DNA of 16,339 nt, from positions 437-16,775 of the forward strand of contig DNXU01000496.1 in NCBI GenBank assembly GCA_003505715.1. Reading direction: 5' to 3'. The DNA comes from Cyanobacteria bacterium UBA8803. Lineage in GTDB: Bacteria > Cyanobacteriota > Cyanobacteriia > Cyanobacteriales > Coleofasciculaceae. The notes beneath the pieces were generated by a model, which did not search any database, was not told the DNA's origin, and was given only the letters and a program-made list of their open reading frames with translations. Positions 5,130 through 12,367 of the stretch are shown in pieces. Made by a program: the position numbers and the translations under genes. The stretch's first letter is position 1. Every line of letters begins with the position of its first letter.

Positions 5130-7391
5130 ATGTCTAGATTTTTCCTGCACCCGATCTCGCGGCTAACCAAAGGTACATCAGTAATTATACTGGCAGTTGT
5201 AGGTAGTTGGAGAAAATTGCCATGGTTCTCCCAACGCCAAGACCATTACTCTGGTAGGACAGTAGCACGACGGCAACAGGTAGGAGCAGGCATAGCCTCT
5301 GAGCCAAGGGCAGGTAGTACCGAGCCGTCAAGTAAAGCCGCTCCTACCTCAAAACGCAACCGATTCAAACTCTACTACAGAATTATCTGGTTCGGGTTAG
5401 CTGTATTGTTCTCCTCTGTGATCGGCTTAGCTTGGCCAATTCAACGGCCTGTTGAGGCCACTACTGCCCCCATGACCATCCAGATGCCCCTTTCTACCCG
5501 AGGTGCCAAAATCGTTGATGCTACGGGTAAGCCTGTATTGCTCACAGGGGTGAACTGGTTTGGGATTGAGACTGAAATGCACGCCCCTCACGGCTTGTGG
5601 AAGCGGGATTATAAGGAGATGTTAGCCCAAATGAAAAGCTTGGGGTACAACACCATCCGCCTGCCCTATTCTGTCAAATCCCTGAAAGCTTCCGAGGTTA
5701 CTGGTATTGACTACAGCATCGGTGCTAACGCTGAACTACAGGGAAAATCACCTTTAGAGGTGATGGATTTAGTCATTGCCGAAGCAGATCGCCAAGGATT
5801 GATGATTCTGCTGGACTCTCACCGACTCAACGACCAGCGTATTCCAGAACTGTGGTACGGTGACGGGTATACGGAAAAAGAATGGATCGACACCTGGACG
5901 ATGTTAGCCATGCGCTATAAGAATCAGCGCAACGTGATTGGGGCAGACTTAAAAAATGAACCTCACGGCAAAGCTAGTTGGGGAACTAACGATCCAGCTA
6001 CGGACTGGCGGTTAGCCGCCGAACGTGCTGGTAATGCGATTCTCAAGCTCAACCCTAATTGGCTAATTGTAGTTGAAGGGGTCGAGAAGAACGTTCCCGA
6101 TCAAAAGTTACCTATCCATTGGATGGGGGCAAATCTGGAAGGAGTGGCTCGTTTCCCAGTCAGACTGTCCGTGCCGAAGAAGTTAGTGTATTCTCCTCAC
6201 GAATACGGACAGGGAGTCTTCGATCAGCCTTGGTTTTCCGAAGCTAGTTTTCCCAACAATCTCTACAGGCGCTGGGAAATTGGCTGGAATTATATTGCGA
6301 CTAAAGGAATTGCTCCCGTCTATATTGGTGAATTTGGCGGCAGGCAAGTAGACAGCAATTCTAAAGAGGGCATTTGGCAGCGCCAACTGGTAGATTTTGT
6401 CCGGAAAAAAGAACTATCCTTTACCTATTGGAGTTGGAATCCTAACAGTGACGATACTGGGGGCATTCTCCTTGATGACTGGTTAAGCGTGGATCTACCC
6501 AAGCAACAACTGCTTCAGGGAGTGCTGAGGGCAACTCGTTTTTCCCATATCCCAACCGCAGTTACTCTGCCCAGTCCCAGAGTTAATCCTAACCCGGTAG
6601 TTGTTAATCCACCACCAAGACGCCAACCCAATCCTAACCCGGTGGTGATTAACCCACCGCCAAGGCCCCAACCTAATCCTAACCCGGTAGTAATTAACCC
6701 ACCGCCAAAACCGACTGTCCCCACGATCGCAGGTCAATCTAAGTTGAAGGTAATATCTTACACGCCATCGGATTGGCAAGATGGGTTCTGTACAAGTATG
6801 CAGGTGATCAATGAAGGGAACACTACCATTGGTAACTGGCAAGTCACCTTCCAGATGAATCAGGCGGTGATTAACCAAAGTTGGAGTGCCAACTTCAACC
6901 GCCAGGGGTCTCAGTATGTGGTGAGTCCCTTAGATTGGGGACGGACTATCGAACCGGGACAAACCCGCGAGTTTGGCTTCTGTGCTAACAAGTTGGGATC
7001 TGACTACCAACCTCGACAAATCTCAGCAGGAATTGTGGGATCGCGAGCTAATTCTCAACCGAATCTCATTGTGCCAACCACGAACCAAGCTCAACTGAAG
7101 GCGTCCTCTAAAATCCAATCGGATTGGCAAGACGGATTCTGTATGGATTTGCGAGTAGCCAATCAAGGTAATAGTAAAGTGGGCGATTGGCAACTCAAAT
7201 TCCAGATGAATCAAGCAACTATTAATAATAGTTGGAACGGCAACTTTCAAAGCCAAGGTTCTGAGTATATAGTAACGCCCTTAGATTGGGGAAGAGGCAT
7301 CGAACCCGGTCAAAGTCGCGACTTGGGATTTTGTGCGAACAAGTCGGGGGCTGATTATCAGCCGCGACAATTATCGGTAGCGAGCTTATAA
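5130..7391 (+). CDS. Glycoside hydrolase family 5 (endoglucanase-like) with two C-terminal CBM2 modules
   Basis: A secreted or membrane-anchored beta-glucan hydrolase of 753 residues (numbered from the ATG at 5130; a TTG at 5094 lies inside a repeat and is less likely). After a basic N-terminal region comes a membrane/signal-anchor helix (about 82-104). The GH5 barrel (about 125-460) has the acid/base Glu277 in KNEPHG, His357 in SPHEYG and the nucleophile Glu401 in YIGEFGG, all in GH5 order. A proline linker (about 485-530) holds three copies of NPNPVV-NPPP. Two CBM2-like modules follow (about 539-630 and 655-751), each with four Trp (549, 569, 585, 603; 666, 687, 702, 720) and a Cys pair in 'GFC'. 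The likely target is cellulose, either environmental or in the cell's own sheath. The helix lies unusually far from the start, with a 72-bp palindromic element coding part of the region before it. Confidence 0.88.
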   Translation: MSRFFLHPISRLTKGTSVIILAVVGSWRKLPWFSQRQDHYSGRTVARRQQVGAGIASEPRAGSTEPSSKAAPTSKRNRFKLYYRIIWFGLAVLFSSVIGLAWPIQRPVEATTAPMTIQMPLSTRGAKIVDATGKPVLLTGVNWFGIETEMHAPHGLWKRDYKEMLAQMKSLGYNTIRLPYSVKSLKASEVTGIDYSIGANAELQGKSPLEVMDLVIAEADRQGLMILLDSHRLNDQRIPELWYGDGYTEKEWIDTWTMLAMRYKNQRNVIGADLKNEPHGKASWGTNDPATDWRLAAERAGNAILKLNPNWLIVVEGVEKNVPDQKLPIHWMGANLEGVARFPVRLSVPKKLVYSPHEYGQGVFDQPWFSEASFPNNLYRRWEIGWNYIATKGIAPVYIGEFGGRQVDSNSKEGIWQRQLVDFVRKKELSFTYWSWNPNSDDTGGILLDDWLSVDLPKQQLLQGVLRATRFSHIPTAVTLPSPRVNPNPVVVNPPPRRQPNPNPVVINPPPRPQPNPNPVVINPPPKPTVPTIAGQSKLKVISYTPSDWQDGFCTSMQVINEGNTTIGNWQVTFQMNQAVINQSWSANFNRQGSQYVVSPLDWGRTIEPGQTREFGFCANKLGSDYQPRQISAGIVGSRANSQPNLIVPTTNQAQLKASSKIQSDWQDGFCMDLRVANQGNSKVGDWQLKFQMNQATINNSWNGNFQSQGSEYIVTPLDWGRGIEPGQSRDLGFCANKSGADYQPRQLSVASL
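5278..5349. repeat. 72-bp element with 10-bp terminal inverted repeats inside the GH5 gene
   Basis: AGGTAGGAGC (5278-5287) and GCTCCTACCT (5340-5349) are perfect inverted repeats bounding a 72-bp segment. Its length is a multiple of three, so it adds 24 codons in frame, encoding a Gly/Ala/Ser/Pro-rich stretch just before the membrane helix. It resembles the short palindromic elements scattered in cyanobacterial genomes; that it is an insertion is inference. Confidence 0.5.
6580..6715 (+). repeat. Threefold repeat encoding the Pro-rich linker
   Basis: Three near-identical DNA units encode 'NPNPVV(V/I)NPPP' with short spacers between the GH5 domain and the first CBM2 module. DNA identity is high enough that recent unit duplication is likely, and linker length could vary between strains. 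Confidence 0.75.
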
Positions 7392-7406
7392 AAAAGTTCC
7401 TAGTTC

Positions 7407-7462
7407 TTAGTAACCACTTCAGTGGTTGACAATGCTCTCTTGTCAACCACTGAAGTGGCTAA
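7407..7462. terminator. 18-bp stem hairpin after the GH5 gene
   Basis: CCACTTCAGTGGTTGACA (7414-7431) is exactly complementary to TGTCAACCACTGAAGTGG (7441-7458) with a 9-base loop; TTAG/CTAA at the outer ends extends it with a bulge. It begins 16 bases after the GH5 stop codon and may end that transcript, although no T-run follows it. Confidence 0.6.
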
Positions 7463-7500
7463 CCCTCTTCTGTCACTCTGACCAGAGTGACAGAAGAGGG
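7463..7500. terminator. 38-bp near-perfect palindrome
   Basis: CCCTCTTCTGTCACTCTG (7463-7480) is exactly complementary to CAGAGTGACAGAAGAGGG (7483-7500) with only AC between the arms. It directly follows the previous hairpin, giving two strong hairpins in tandem between the GH5 and DUF2358 genes. It could be a terminator or a mobile palindromic repeat. Confidence 0.6.
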
Positions 7501-7599
7501 ATATAGCGATAGTAGTGTGTGAGCTACCGCATAACACACCCTACTAATAGAGGCTGTGCGTAAGCCCTAAAGGTGATAGGGTCTAGAGTGTAGGGAAAA

Positions 7600-8091
7600 T
7601 TGACTAACGCCCGACACCCCAGACGCAGTCTAGCAAATCTTTTATTGGATAAGAGGGAATTAGCTTTGAATATCGTTGCTTATCAAACCCAAGTAGCCAC
7701 GGTAATAGAAACCTTGCAAAAAGACTTGCCAACGCTATTTGAAAAAGATATTTCCTACGGCATATATACCCAAGATATCTATTTTCAAGATCCGGTCAGT
7801 CGATTCAAAGGTAAATTTAACTATCGCATCATTTTTTGGACATTGAGGTTTCATGCTAGGTTATTTTTTACAGAGATCTACTTTGACTTGCATGAGGTCA
7901 AGCTGGCTGATGAGGATACCATTCAGGCGAATTGGACAGTGCGCGGCACCTTGCGTCTTCCGTGGAAAGCTGACCTGTTTTTCAATGGTGATTCTACCTA
8001 TAAATTGAATAAAGAGGGCTTAATTTACCATCATCTTGACCGTTGGGATCGGGAGCCTAGGGAGATTTTAAAACAGTTTTTACCAAAGTGA
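7600..8091 (+). CDS. DUF2358 family protein
   Basis: A 163-residue soluble protein matching the DUF2358 family, which is conserved in cyanobacteria and plant plastids and has an unknown role; an NTF2-like cone fold is likely. The family pattern is visible as a run of short motifs: DLPTLF (about 43-48), ISYGIYTQDIYFQDPVSRF (about 52-70), IIFWTLRF, ANWTVRGTLRLPW (about 115-127), the 'FNGDSTYKLN' strand and the closing 'HHLDRWD'. No signal peptide or membrane segment is seen. The start is TTG at 7600, the first possible start after an in-frame TAG at 7591; there is no Met elsewhere in the frame, and TAGGGA lies just upstream. The five-copy minisatellite follows it. Confidence 0.82.
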   Translation: MTNARHPRRSLANLLLDKRELALNIVAYQTQVATVIETLQKDLPTLFEKDISYGIYTQDIYFQDPVSRFKGKFNYRIIFWTLRFHARLFFTEIYFDLHEVKLADEDTIQANWTVRGTLRLPWKADLFFNGDSTYKLNKEGLIYHHLDRWDREPREILKQFLPK

Positions 8092-8098
8092 AGGAGTT

Positions 8099-8268
8099 TG
8101 CCCCCCTAACCCCCCAACTTTGGGGGGAACGCTCCCCCTAACCCTCCAACTTTGGGGGGAACGCTCCCCCTAACCCCCCAACTTTGGGGGGAACGCTCTC
8201 CTTAACCCTCCAACTTTGGGGGAACGCTCCCCCTAACCCTCCAACTTTGGGGGGAACACTCTCCTTAA
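8099..8268. repeat. 32-bp tandem repeat, five copies
   Basis: The core CCAACTTTGGGG recurs at a 32-base period (CAAC at 8115, 8147, 8179, 8211 and, after a one-base deletion, 8242). Each unit contains a CCCCCAA-CT-TTGGGGG-type palindrome followed by GAACGCTC and CCCTAACC. The copies differ by a few bases. It fills the gap between the convergent DUF2358 and hydroxylase genes and could act as a bidirectional transcription barrier. This repeat type is common in cyanobacteria. Confidence 0.85.
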
Positions 8269-8271
8269 GGT

Positions 8272-9069
8272 TTAAGCTAAAGCTTTATCCCATTCCAACT
8301 GATGACTTAAACCATATTTGATAAAGTCTTCTATTTGAGCTTTATCATTTTTACCAAAAACACCTAAGCTGTAAGGATTCTCTTGCATTCGTTGTTTGAC
8401 TAATTCCTGTTCAATTTGGAGTACTTCTTCTCTCGGTTTGTCAGTTTTAAAGAAATCTACAACCAAAACAGTCCTGTCGTAATCGGTGTAATTATGCGGA
8501 CAGTGGGGATAGCTGTGATCTAAAATCAAAAATTCGCCTTCATGCCAATAAAGCTTGTCATGGCATATTTTCATTGCCACATCTCCCTCAGGCACAATCA
8601 ACCCTAGATAGCCGCGATTCATGTGCGGGTTATAGTTCACATGGAGTTTGACATCTAGCCCGGGATGAAATGTACCAAAATACACATTTCTAATGATGTT
8701 ATCATTAAGCGAATTTGATTGTGCGATCGCCTTAGTTAGCTTGGGAAAATATCTTTCTCTTAATTCCCGTACTTTTTCTGATACATTCTGTAACTCATAC
8801 TGAGGATATTGAATTTTATGAACTACAATATATTTGTCAATAAGCATTCCTTGAAATAGGACGCCAAAAGCACTATATTTAGCATTGCCTTTGGTCTTAA
8901 TCGTCTTACTTTTAGGCCCCAGGACTGCAAAGGTAAACTCCACCTCTTCCTGAGAAGATCTATCTTTAAAGTAGGTGAATTCATCTCTAATGGCTTGCCA
9001 GTTCTCTTGCAGGTGGTTTAGAAAGGGAAACTGTTTGGGGTCTAAATGATACTCGTTAAAACTTGCCAT
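8272..9069 (-). CDS. Aspartyl/asparaginyl beta-hydroxylase-like Fe(II)/2-oxoglutarate dioxygenase
   Basis: A 265-residue protein of the AspH/LpxO family, which hydroxylates Asp/Asn side chains or acyl chains using Fe(II), O2 and 2-oxoglutarate. The core spans about 130-208: HPGLDVKLH (135-143), NRGYLGLIVP (151-160), W175-HEGEF, LILDHSYPH (181-189) and DRTVLVVDFF (198-207). Aligned without gaps to the animal AspH core as I recall it, His143 and His189 match the two iron ligands, and Arg152 and Arg199 match 2-oxoglutarate contacts. Tyr154 replaces a His that also contacts 2-oxoglutarate there. No signal peptide or membrane segment is seen, so it is probably cytoplasmic. An AGGAT box lies on the minus strand about 8 bases before the ATG at 9069. 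The substrate is unknown. It ends next to the tandem repeat. Confidence 0.8.
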   Translation of the reverse strand: MASFNEYHLDPKQFPFLNHLQENWQAIRDEFTYFKDRSSQEEVEFTFAVLGPKSKTIKTKGNAKYSAFGVLFQGMLIDKYIVVHKIQYPQYELQNVSEKVRELRERYFPKLTKAIAQSNSLNDNIIRNVYFGTFHPGLDVKLHVNYNPHMNRGYLGLIVPEGDVAMKICHDKLYWHEGEFLILDHSYPHCPHNYTDYDRTVLVVDFFKTDKPREEVLQIEQELVKQRMQENPYSLGVFGKNDKAQIEDFIKYGLSHQLEWDKALA

Positions 9070-9404
9070 TGTCTTTTATCCTGGATATTTTAAGCTGTAG
9101 AGGCAGGTGCGTGTTTGTGTAGCTGGGGTTTTAACCGCCAGGTGCCACCTATGAGCCTAAGTAATTTTAACAAGAGGTTCTGTGTCTGAAACTCTAGTGC
9201 TGGATAGATTTATAATTCCCCTACATCTAGGCTATAGGGAATGGGAGATCTAATAGAAGCGATATAGTTCCCAGATAATATCTGCGAACCACATCGCTTA
9301 CTAGGGCAAGAAGGCTGCTAGGCAGGAGGCTCCAAGGCAGAAGGACATTCTTAAAGTTCTTGCTACAATGATCCGTAAAGGAGAAGAGGAATATCTATTC
9401 AGAG
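9070..9404. other. Intergenic region between hydroxylase and HNH genes
   Basis: This stretch separates divergent genes and so should hold both promoters. Short AGGCAG/AAGGC direct repeats lie at about 9307-9346. A short frame opens at ATG 9368 with AAGGAG-like purines within it, but it ends after about 31 codons and overlaps the HNH gene in another frame. No RNA gene or strong hairpin was recognised. Confidence 0.5.
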
Positions 9405-9632
9405 GTGAGACGCTGTTTCACAAAGGCTCAAAAACTCCTGATTTTACGACGCGCAGACTATAAGTGCCAAATCTGTAGCACCCCTCTAACTGCCCAAAAT
9501 TTTGAGGCGGATCACCGAATTCCCTACAGCCAGGGAGGGCCAACTGAAGTATGGAATGCTCTAGCGTTATGTGCAAGTTGCAATAGACGTAAATCAGATC
9601 AACTAATCGATTGTGATGAGCCAGGTAGCTGA
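9405..9632 (+). CDS. Small HNH endonuclease
   Basis: A 75-residue stand-alone HNH (beta-beta-alpha metal) nuclease. The zinc-knuckle pairs are CQIC (Cys21, Cys24) and CASC (Cys56, Cys59). The nuclease core is ADHRIPYSQGG with Asp36-His37, then Asn51 in WNALALC and the CNRRKSD helix with Asn60 and Lys63. This is the layout of the McrA/phage HNH group, and all expected catalytic positions appear intact. The frame opens after a TGA at 9369, and the first usual start is GTG at 9405, with GAGG purines upstream at 9385-9389. Its last codons overlap the start of the helicase gene by 17-20 bases, so the two are probably translationally coupled. The nuclease may supply the cutting activity for the helicase (inference). 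Confidence 0.85.
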   Translation: MRRCFTKAQKLLILRRADYKCQICSTPLTAQNFEADHRIPYSQGGPTEVWNALALCASCNRRKSDQLIDCDEPGS

Positions 9633-12186
9633 TAATTATTTCCGCAAATACCACTCTCTCGTCCTCAACCGGATTCTCTCCGGACAGACGAAACTTTACC
9701 CCCATCAGCAGCAAGCACTTCTAGCTATTTACCAGAAAGCAAGTCGAGGGGAGATGGCTGCACCCAATCGCAACGCAGCATTAATTTTAGCTGGTGTCGG
9801 TTGTGGAAAAACTCTCATTCAAGCGGTCACTCCCTATATCCTAGCTCCCTGGATGAAAGGTCATCAGGCATTGTTTTTGTCTGATAACTGTACCCTCCGC
9901 GCCCGATTTCTAAAAGACTTTCCCACCGACTACAAGCACCGTCCCATCTACAATCAATGGCTGCTCTACAGCTTGAATATTTTACCCCCAGGCGTCCCGC
10001 CTCCTCGAATTGTCGAGTTAGAGGCAGGGGATTTTAATAGCTACGCCTATGCTCTGCACCAAGGCGACTTCTTAATTGGCAATCGGCAGTTCGTCCTTAA
10101 TTTAGTCAACCGAGGGGATATTGAACCGAGTGCCGTTGGTGTCTTGTGTACTGATGAAGCCCATTTTAGTGCGGCAGCTTCTTACCGTACCATTATCAAC
10201 TACTTTTCAGAATCCCTACTGTGTTACTTTACGGGGAGTAAATTCCGTTCCGATGGTCAACCCTTACCTCACATTCGGTACACCCAGGTAGATGATTGGG
10301 ATGAACTAGGACGCTCCATGTTGCAATATGCCCCCATTGCAGATTACGAGTTTACCGTGCAAGATGCTTGGCAACTTGACCCACCCCCAATTAAGAAGCT
10401 GATGTATAAGGAAGCCACCTCGCAAGCTTTTTTGATTGAAGAGGAGGAGGGCGAAGTTGAATATACGCTAGATAAATTTTTAACGAAGGCGCAGACTGAT
10501 AAACAGTGGTTTCGGCAAATTTTGTTTGCCGATTCCTTTTCGATGCCAGTATTAGAAATGGCCGTAGAGATTTTATTCAGGAAGCGAGCTAATACTGGTC
10601 AGCCTCATGCCATGCTAGTGAGAGCGCTGAATATTCCCCATACTCATCGTGTGGCTAAGTTATTAGATGAGAATTTTGCGGTTTTGAAGGGGAGAGTCGG
10701 CGTGATTCATTCCGACCATGACGAATACGACTTAGCTGGTCGTCCGAGTGCAATTTTAGAACGTTTTTACAGCGGAGAGTATTGGGTTATTGTTCATTGC
10801 GGTTTAGTGGGGGTGGGATTTGACCATCAGTGGATATCGGTTTCCTGCTGTTTGTGCATTCTCAAAAGTATGTCTCCCGCTGAGCAAGAATGGGGGAGAG
10901 CATTACGGCAAGTACCGGGGGAAACACCGGGTCAATTTCCGCAGTTAGATCGTCCCAACTGGGGTGTAGTCGTTACTCATTCTGCCTTAGGGCTGAGGGC
11001 ATTATTTGAAAAATTTCAGCAGGGTGTGAAGTCTGATGCGATCAGAGCAGAAGTTGTCCGCGATCGCCTGCGTCCTCTGCTCACTACAGAGTACGAAGCA
11101 GGGGAAACCATTATCCATTTAAGTGACACCTCCAGCGTTAAACCAGGGGATCTGTTGCAGGTGCGCGTACCAGTAATAGTTAAGGAGGAAAGCTCATCCA
11201 AGTTCTCGTTAATTGACGAACTACGTGCTACAGATAGTTTGTCTGATGATAATATCTCCTCAACTAGGGGCGATCGGAGTCCCCGAGTGGCGGAGTCAGG
11301 GGAACCTTACGGCGCAAAGAAAGACCTCAAAGAGGAGGAACAAGCAAAAAATGCCGTTCTCGGCAAGGGAGAGAGGCTCTTACCTTGGCAGCAGGAAGTA
11401 GATGCAATTAGTCAAAAATTGACCGAAATCAGAAGTATTAAAACCTATCAAGTTCAAGTGGAAGCAGTTCTTGATGCCAGAACTGTTCAGATTACACCAG
11501 CTTGGTGTGACTTTCCCAAAGGTGTGGGTGTCGATATTAGTAAAGCCAGGGAACCTAGGGAGTTGAAACAGGCCAACTTTCTCTCCCATATTGGGTTAGA
11601 TTGGCAGGTTCTAGTAGGTGAAGAATTAGTTTCTTACCGAGACTATTCTCGGCGCATGGTTCTGCAAAAACGGGGCATGGATCTGGATAATGAAGGTGAA
11701 ATTATTGTTGGGGGTATAAGGCTGAAAGATACTATGCCCGCAGCAGCTTATGAGTTGTTTCTGAAGGGTTTAGAGAGCGAGTTAGCAGCGGAAGTAGTAG
11801 AGATTCTGCATCCAGAGGCGATCGCTCGTCCCGATAAAGCCAAGATGGAAACCCAAGCTCGTTACGGAGCGCAGGTGCGAAGTCTAATTAACGATCTGTT
11901 TACAACCAGGAATCTAATTCCGGATGGCACGAATGGTTACTCTTTGGTTGAACGTCCACCACGGCTCTTAGCTCAGGAGATGGAGCGAGTTAAAACTAAG
12001 GGGGAGGAACCAGATTTTCGGAACAATTCAGCGTTGATTCATTCGGCAGTTTTTGGGTTTATTAAGGAGAAAACGGGAAGAAGCTGGTCGGAGCATAATT
12101 CAGAAACGCAGTATCAGGAGGCTGTAAAATTAGCGCGGCAGTTTTTGTTGCAGCTGTCAGAACAGTTACGATGGCGGCGGCGGTAG
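9616..12186 (+). CDS. Large SF2 DEAH helicase-like protein with unrecognised C-terminal half
   Basis: About 856 residues (numbered from GTG 9613; ATG at 9616 is an equally good start). The helicase core has PHQQQAL (30-36, Q-motif-like), Walker A AGVGCGKT (60-67), DEAH (181-184), TGSK (207-210, in place of motif III), a second RecA-like lobe with VGVGFDH (399-405, motif V) and QEWGRALRQ (425-433, motif VI). This is superfamily 2, closest in style to the type I/III restriction and DEAD-like ATPases. Residues about 485-857 are not recognised: a short beta unit 'TIIHLSDTSSVKPGDLLQV', a charged region, a mixed domain and a basic helical tail ending WRRR. The first codons overlap the HNH gene. Two HIP1 sites (11060, 11818) suggest long residence in a cyanobacterial genome. 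A role in DNA processing or phage defence is inference. Confidence 0.78.
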   Translation: MSQVADNYFRKYHSLVLNRILSGQTKLYPHQQQALLAIYQKASRGEMAAPNRNAALILAGVGCGKTLIQAVTPYILAPWMKGHQALFLSDNCTLRARFLKDFPTDYKHRPIYNQWLLYSLNILPPGVPPPRIVELEAGDFNSYAYALHQGDFLIGNRQFVLNLVNRGDIEPSAVGVLCTDEAHFSAAASYRTIINYFSESLLCYFTGSKFRSDGQPLPHIRYTQVDDWDELGRSMLQYAPIADYEFTVQDAWQLDPPPIKKLMYKEATSQAFLIEEEEGEVEYTLDKFLTKAQTDKQWFRQILFADSFSMPVLEMAVEILFRKRANTGQPHAMLVRALNIPHTHRVAKLLDENFAVLKGRVGVIHSDHDEYDLAGRPSAILERFYSGEYWVIVHCGLVGVGFDHQWISVSCCLCILKSMSPAEQEWGRALRQVPGETPGQFPQLDRPNWGVVVTHSALGLRALFEKFQQGVKSDAIRAEVVRDRLRPLLTTEYEAGETIIHLSDTSSVKPGDLLQVRVPVIVKEESSSKFSLIDELRATDSLSDDNISSTRGDRSPRVAESGEPYGAKKDLKEEEQAKNAVLGKGERLLPWQQEVDAISQKLTEIRSIKTYQVQVEAVLDARTVQITPAWCDFPKGVGVDISKAREPRELKQANFLSHIGLDWQVLVGEELVSYRDYSRRMVLQKRGMDLDNEGEIIVGGIRLKDTMPAAAYELFLKGLESELAAEVVEILHPEAIARPDKAKMETQARYGAQVRSLINDLFTTRNLIPDGTNGYSLVERPPRLLAQEMERVKTKGEEPDFRNNSALIHSAVFGFIKEKTGRSWSEHNSETQYQEAVKLARQFLLQLSEQLRWRRR

Positions 12187-12367
12187 GTACACTCAAGCAA
12201 TTGAAATAGCTTAGATGCTTTGAGACATATGGCTGAGGCCAAAGCCTCTACAGAAAAGAGATAATTTAAAGCAATCTCTTAACAAAGAACCGCTATCACC
12301 AGGGGCGCTTTTGGAGAGAGGAAGCAAGCATTTACCTTTTGCCTAGGATCTGAAGGCGATAAGGAAG

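Noticed and set aside
6495..6878. Minus-strand frames opposite the Pro-rich linker and first CBM2
   Set aside because: Low-complexity Gly/Trp/Arg translations are antisense shadows of the repeated linker.
8099..8268. Possible CRISPR array because of five regularly spaced 32-base repeats
   Set aside because: The repeats are contiguous, with no unique spacers, and no cas genes are present; it is a tandem minisatellite.
9368..9463. 31-codon frame starting at ATG 9368 upstream of the HNH gene
   Set aside because: It overlaps the HNH gene in another frame, lacks a clear ribosome-binding site before the ATG and has no recognisable features.
12235..12248. GAGGC-CAAA-GCCTC hairpin after the helicase gene
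   Set aside because: Five base pairs with no T-run is too weak to call a terminator.
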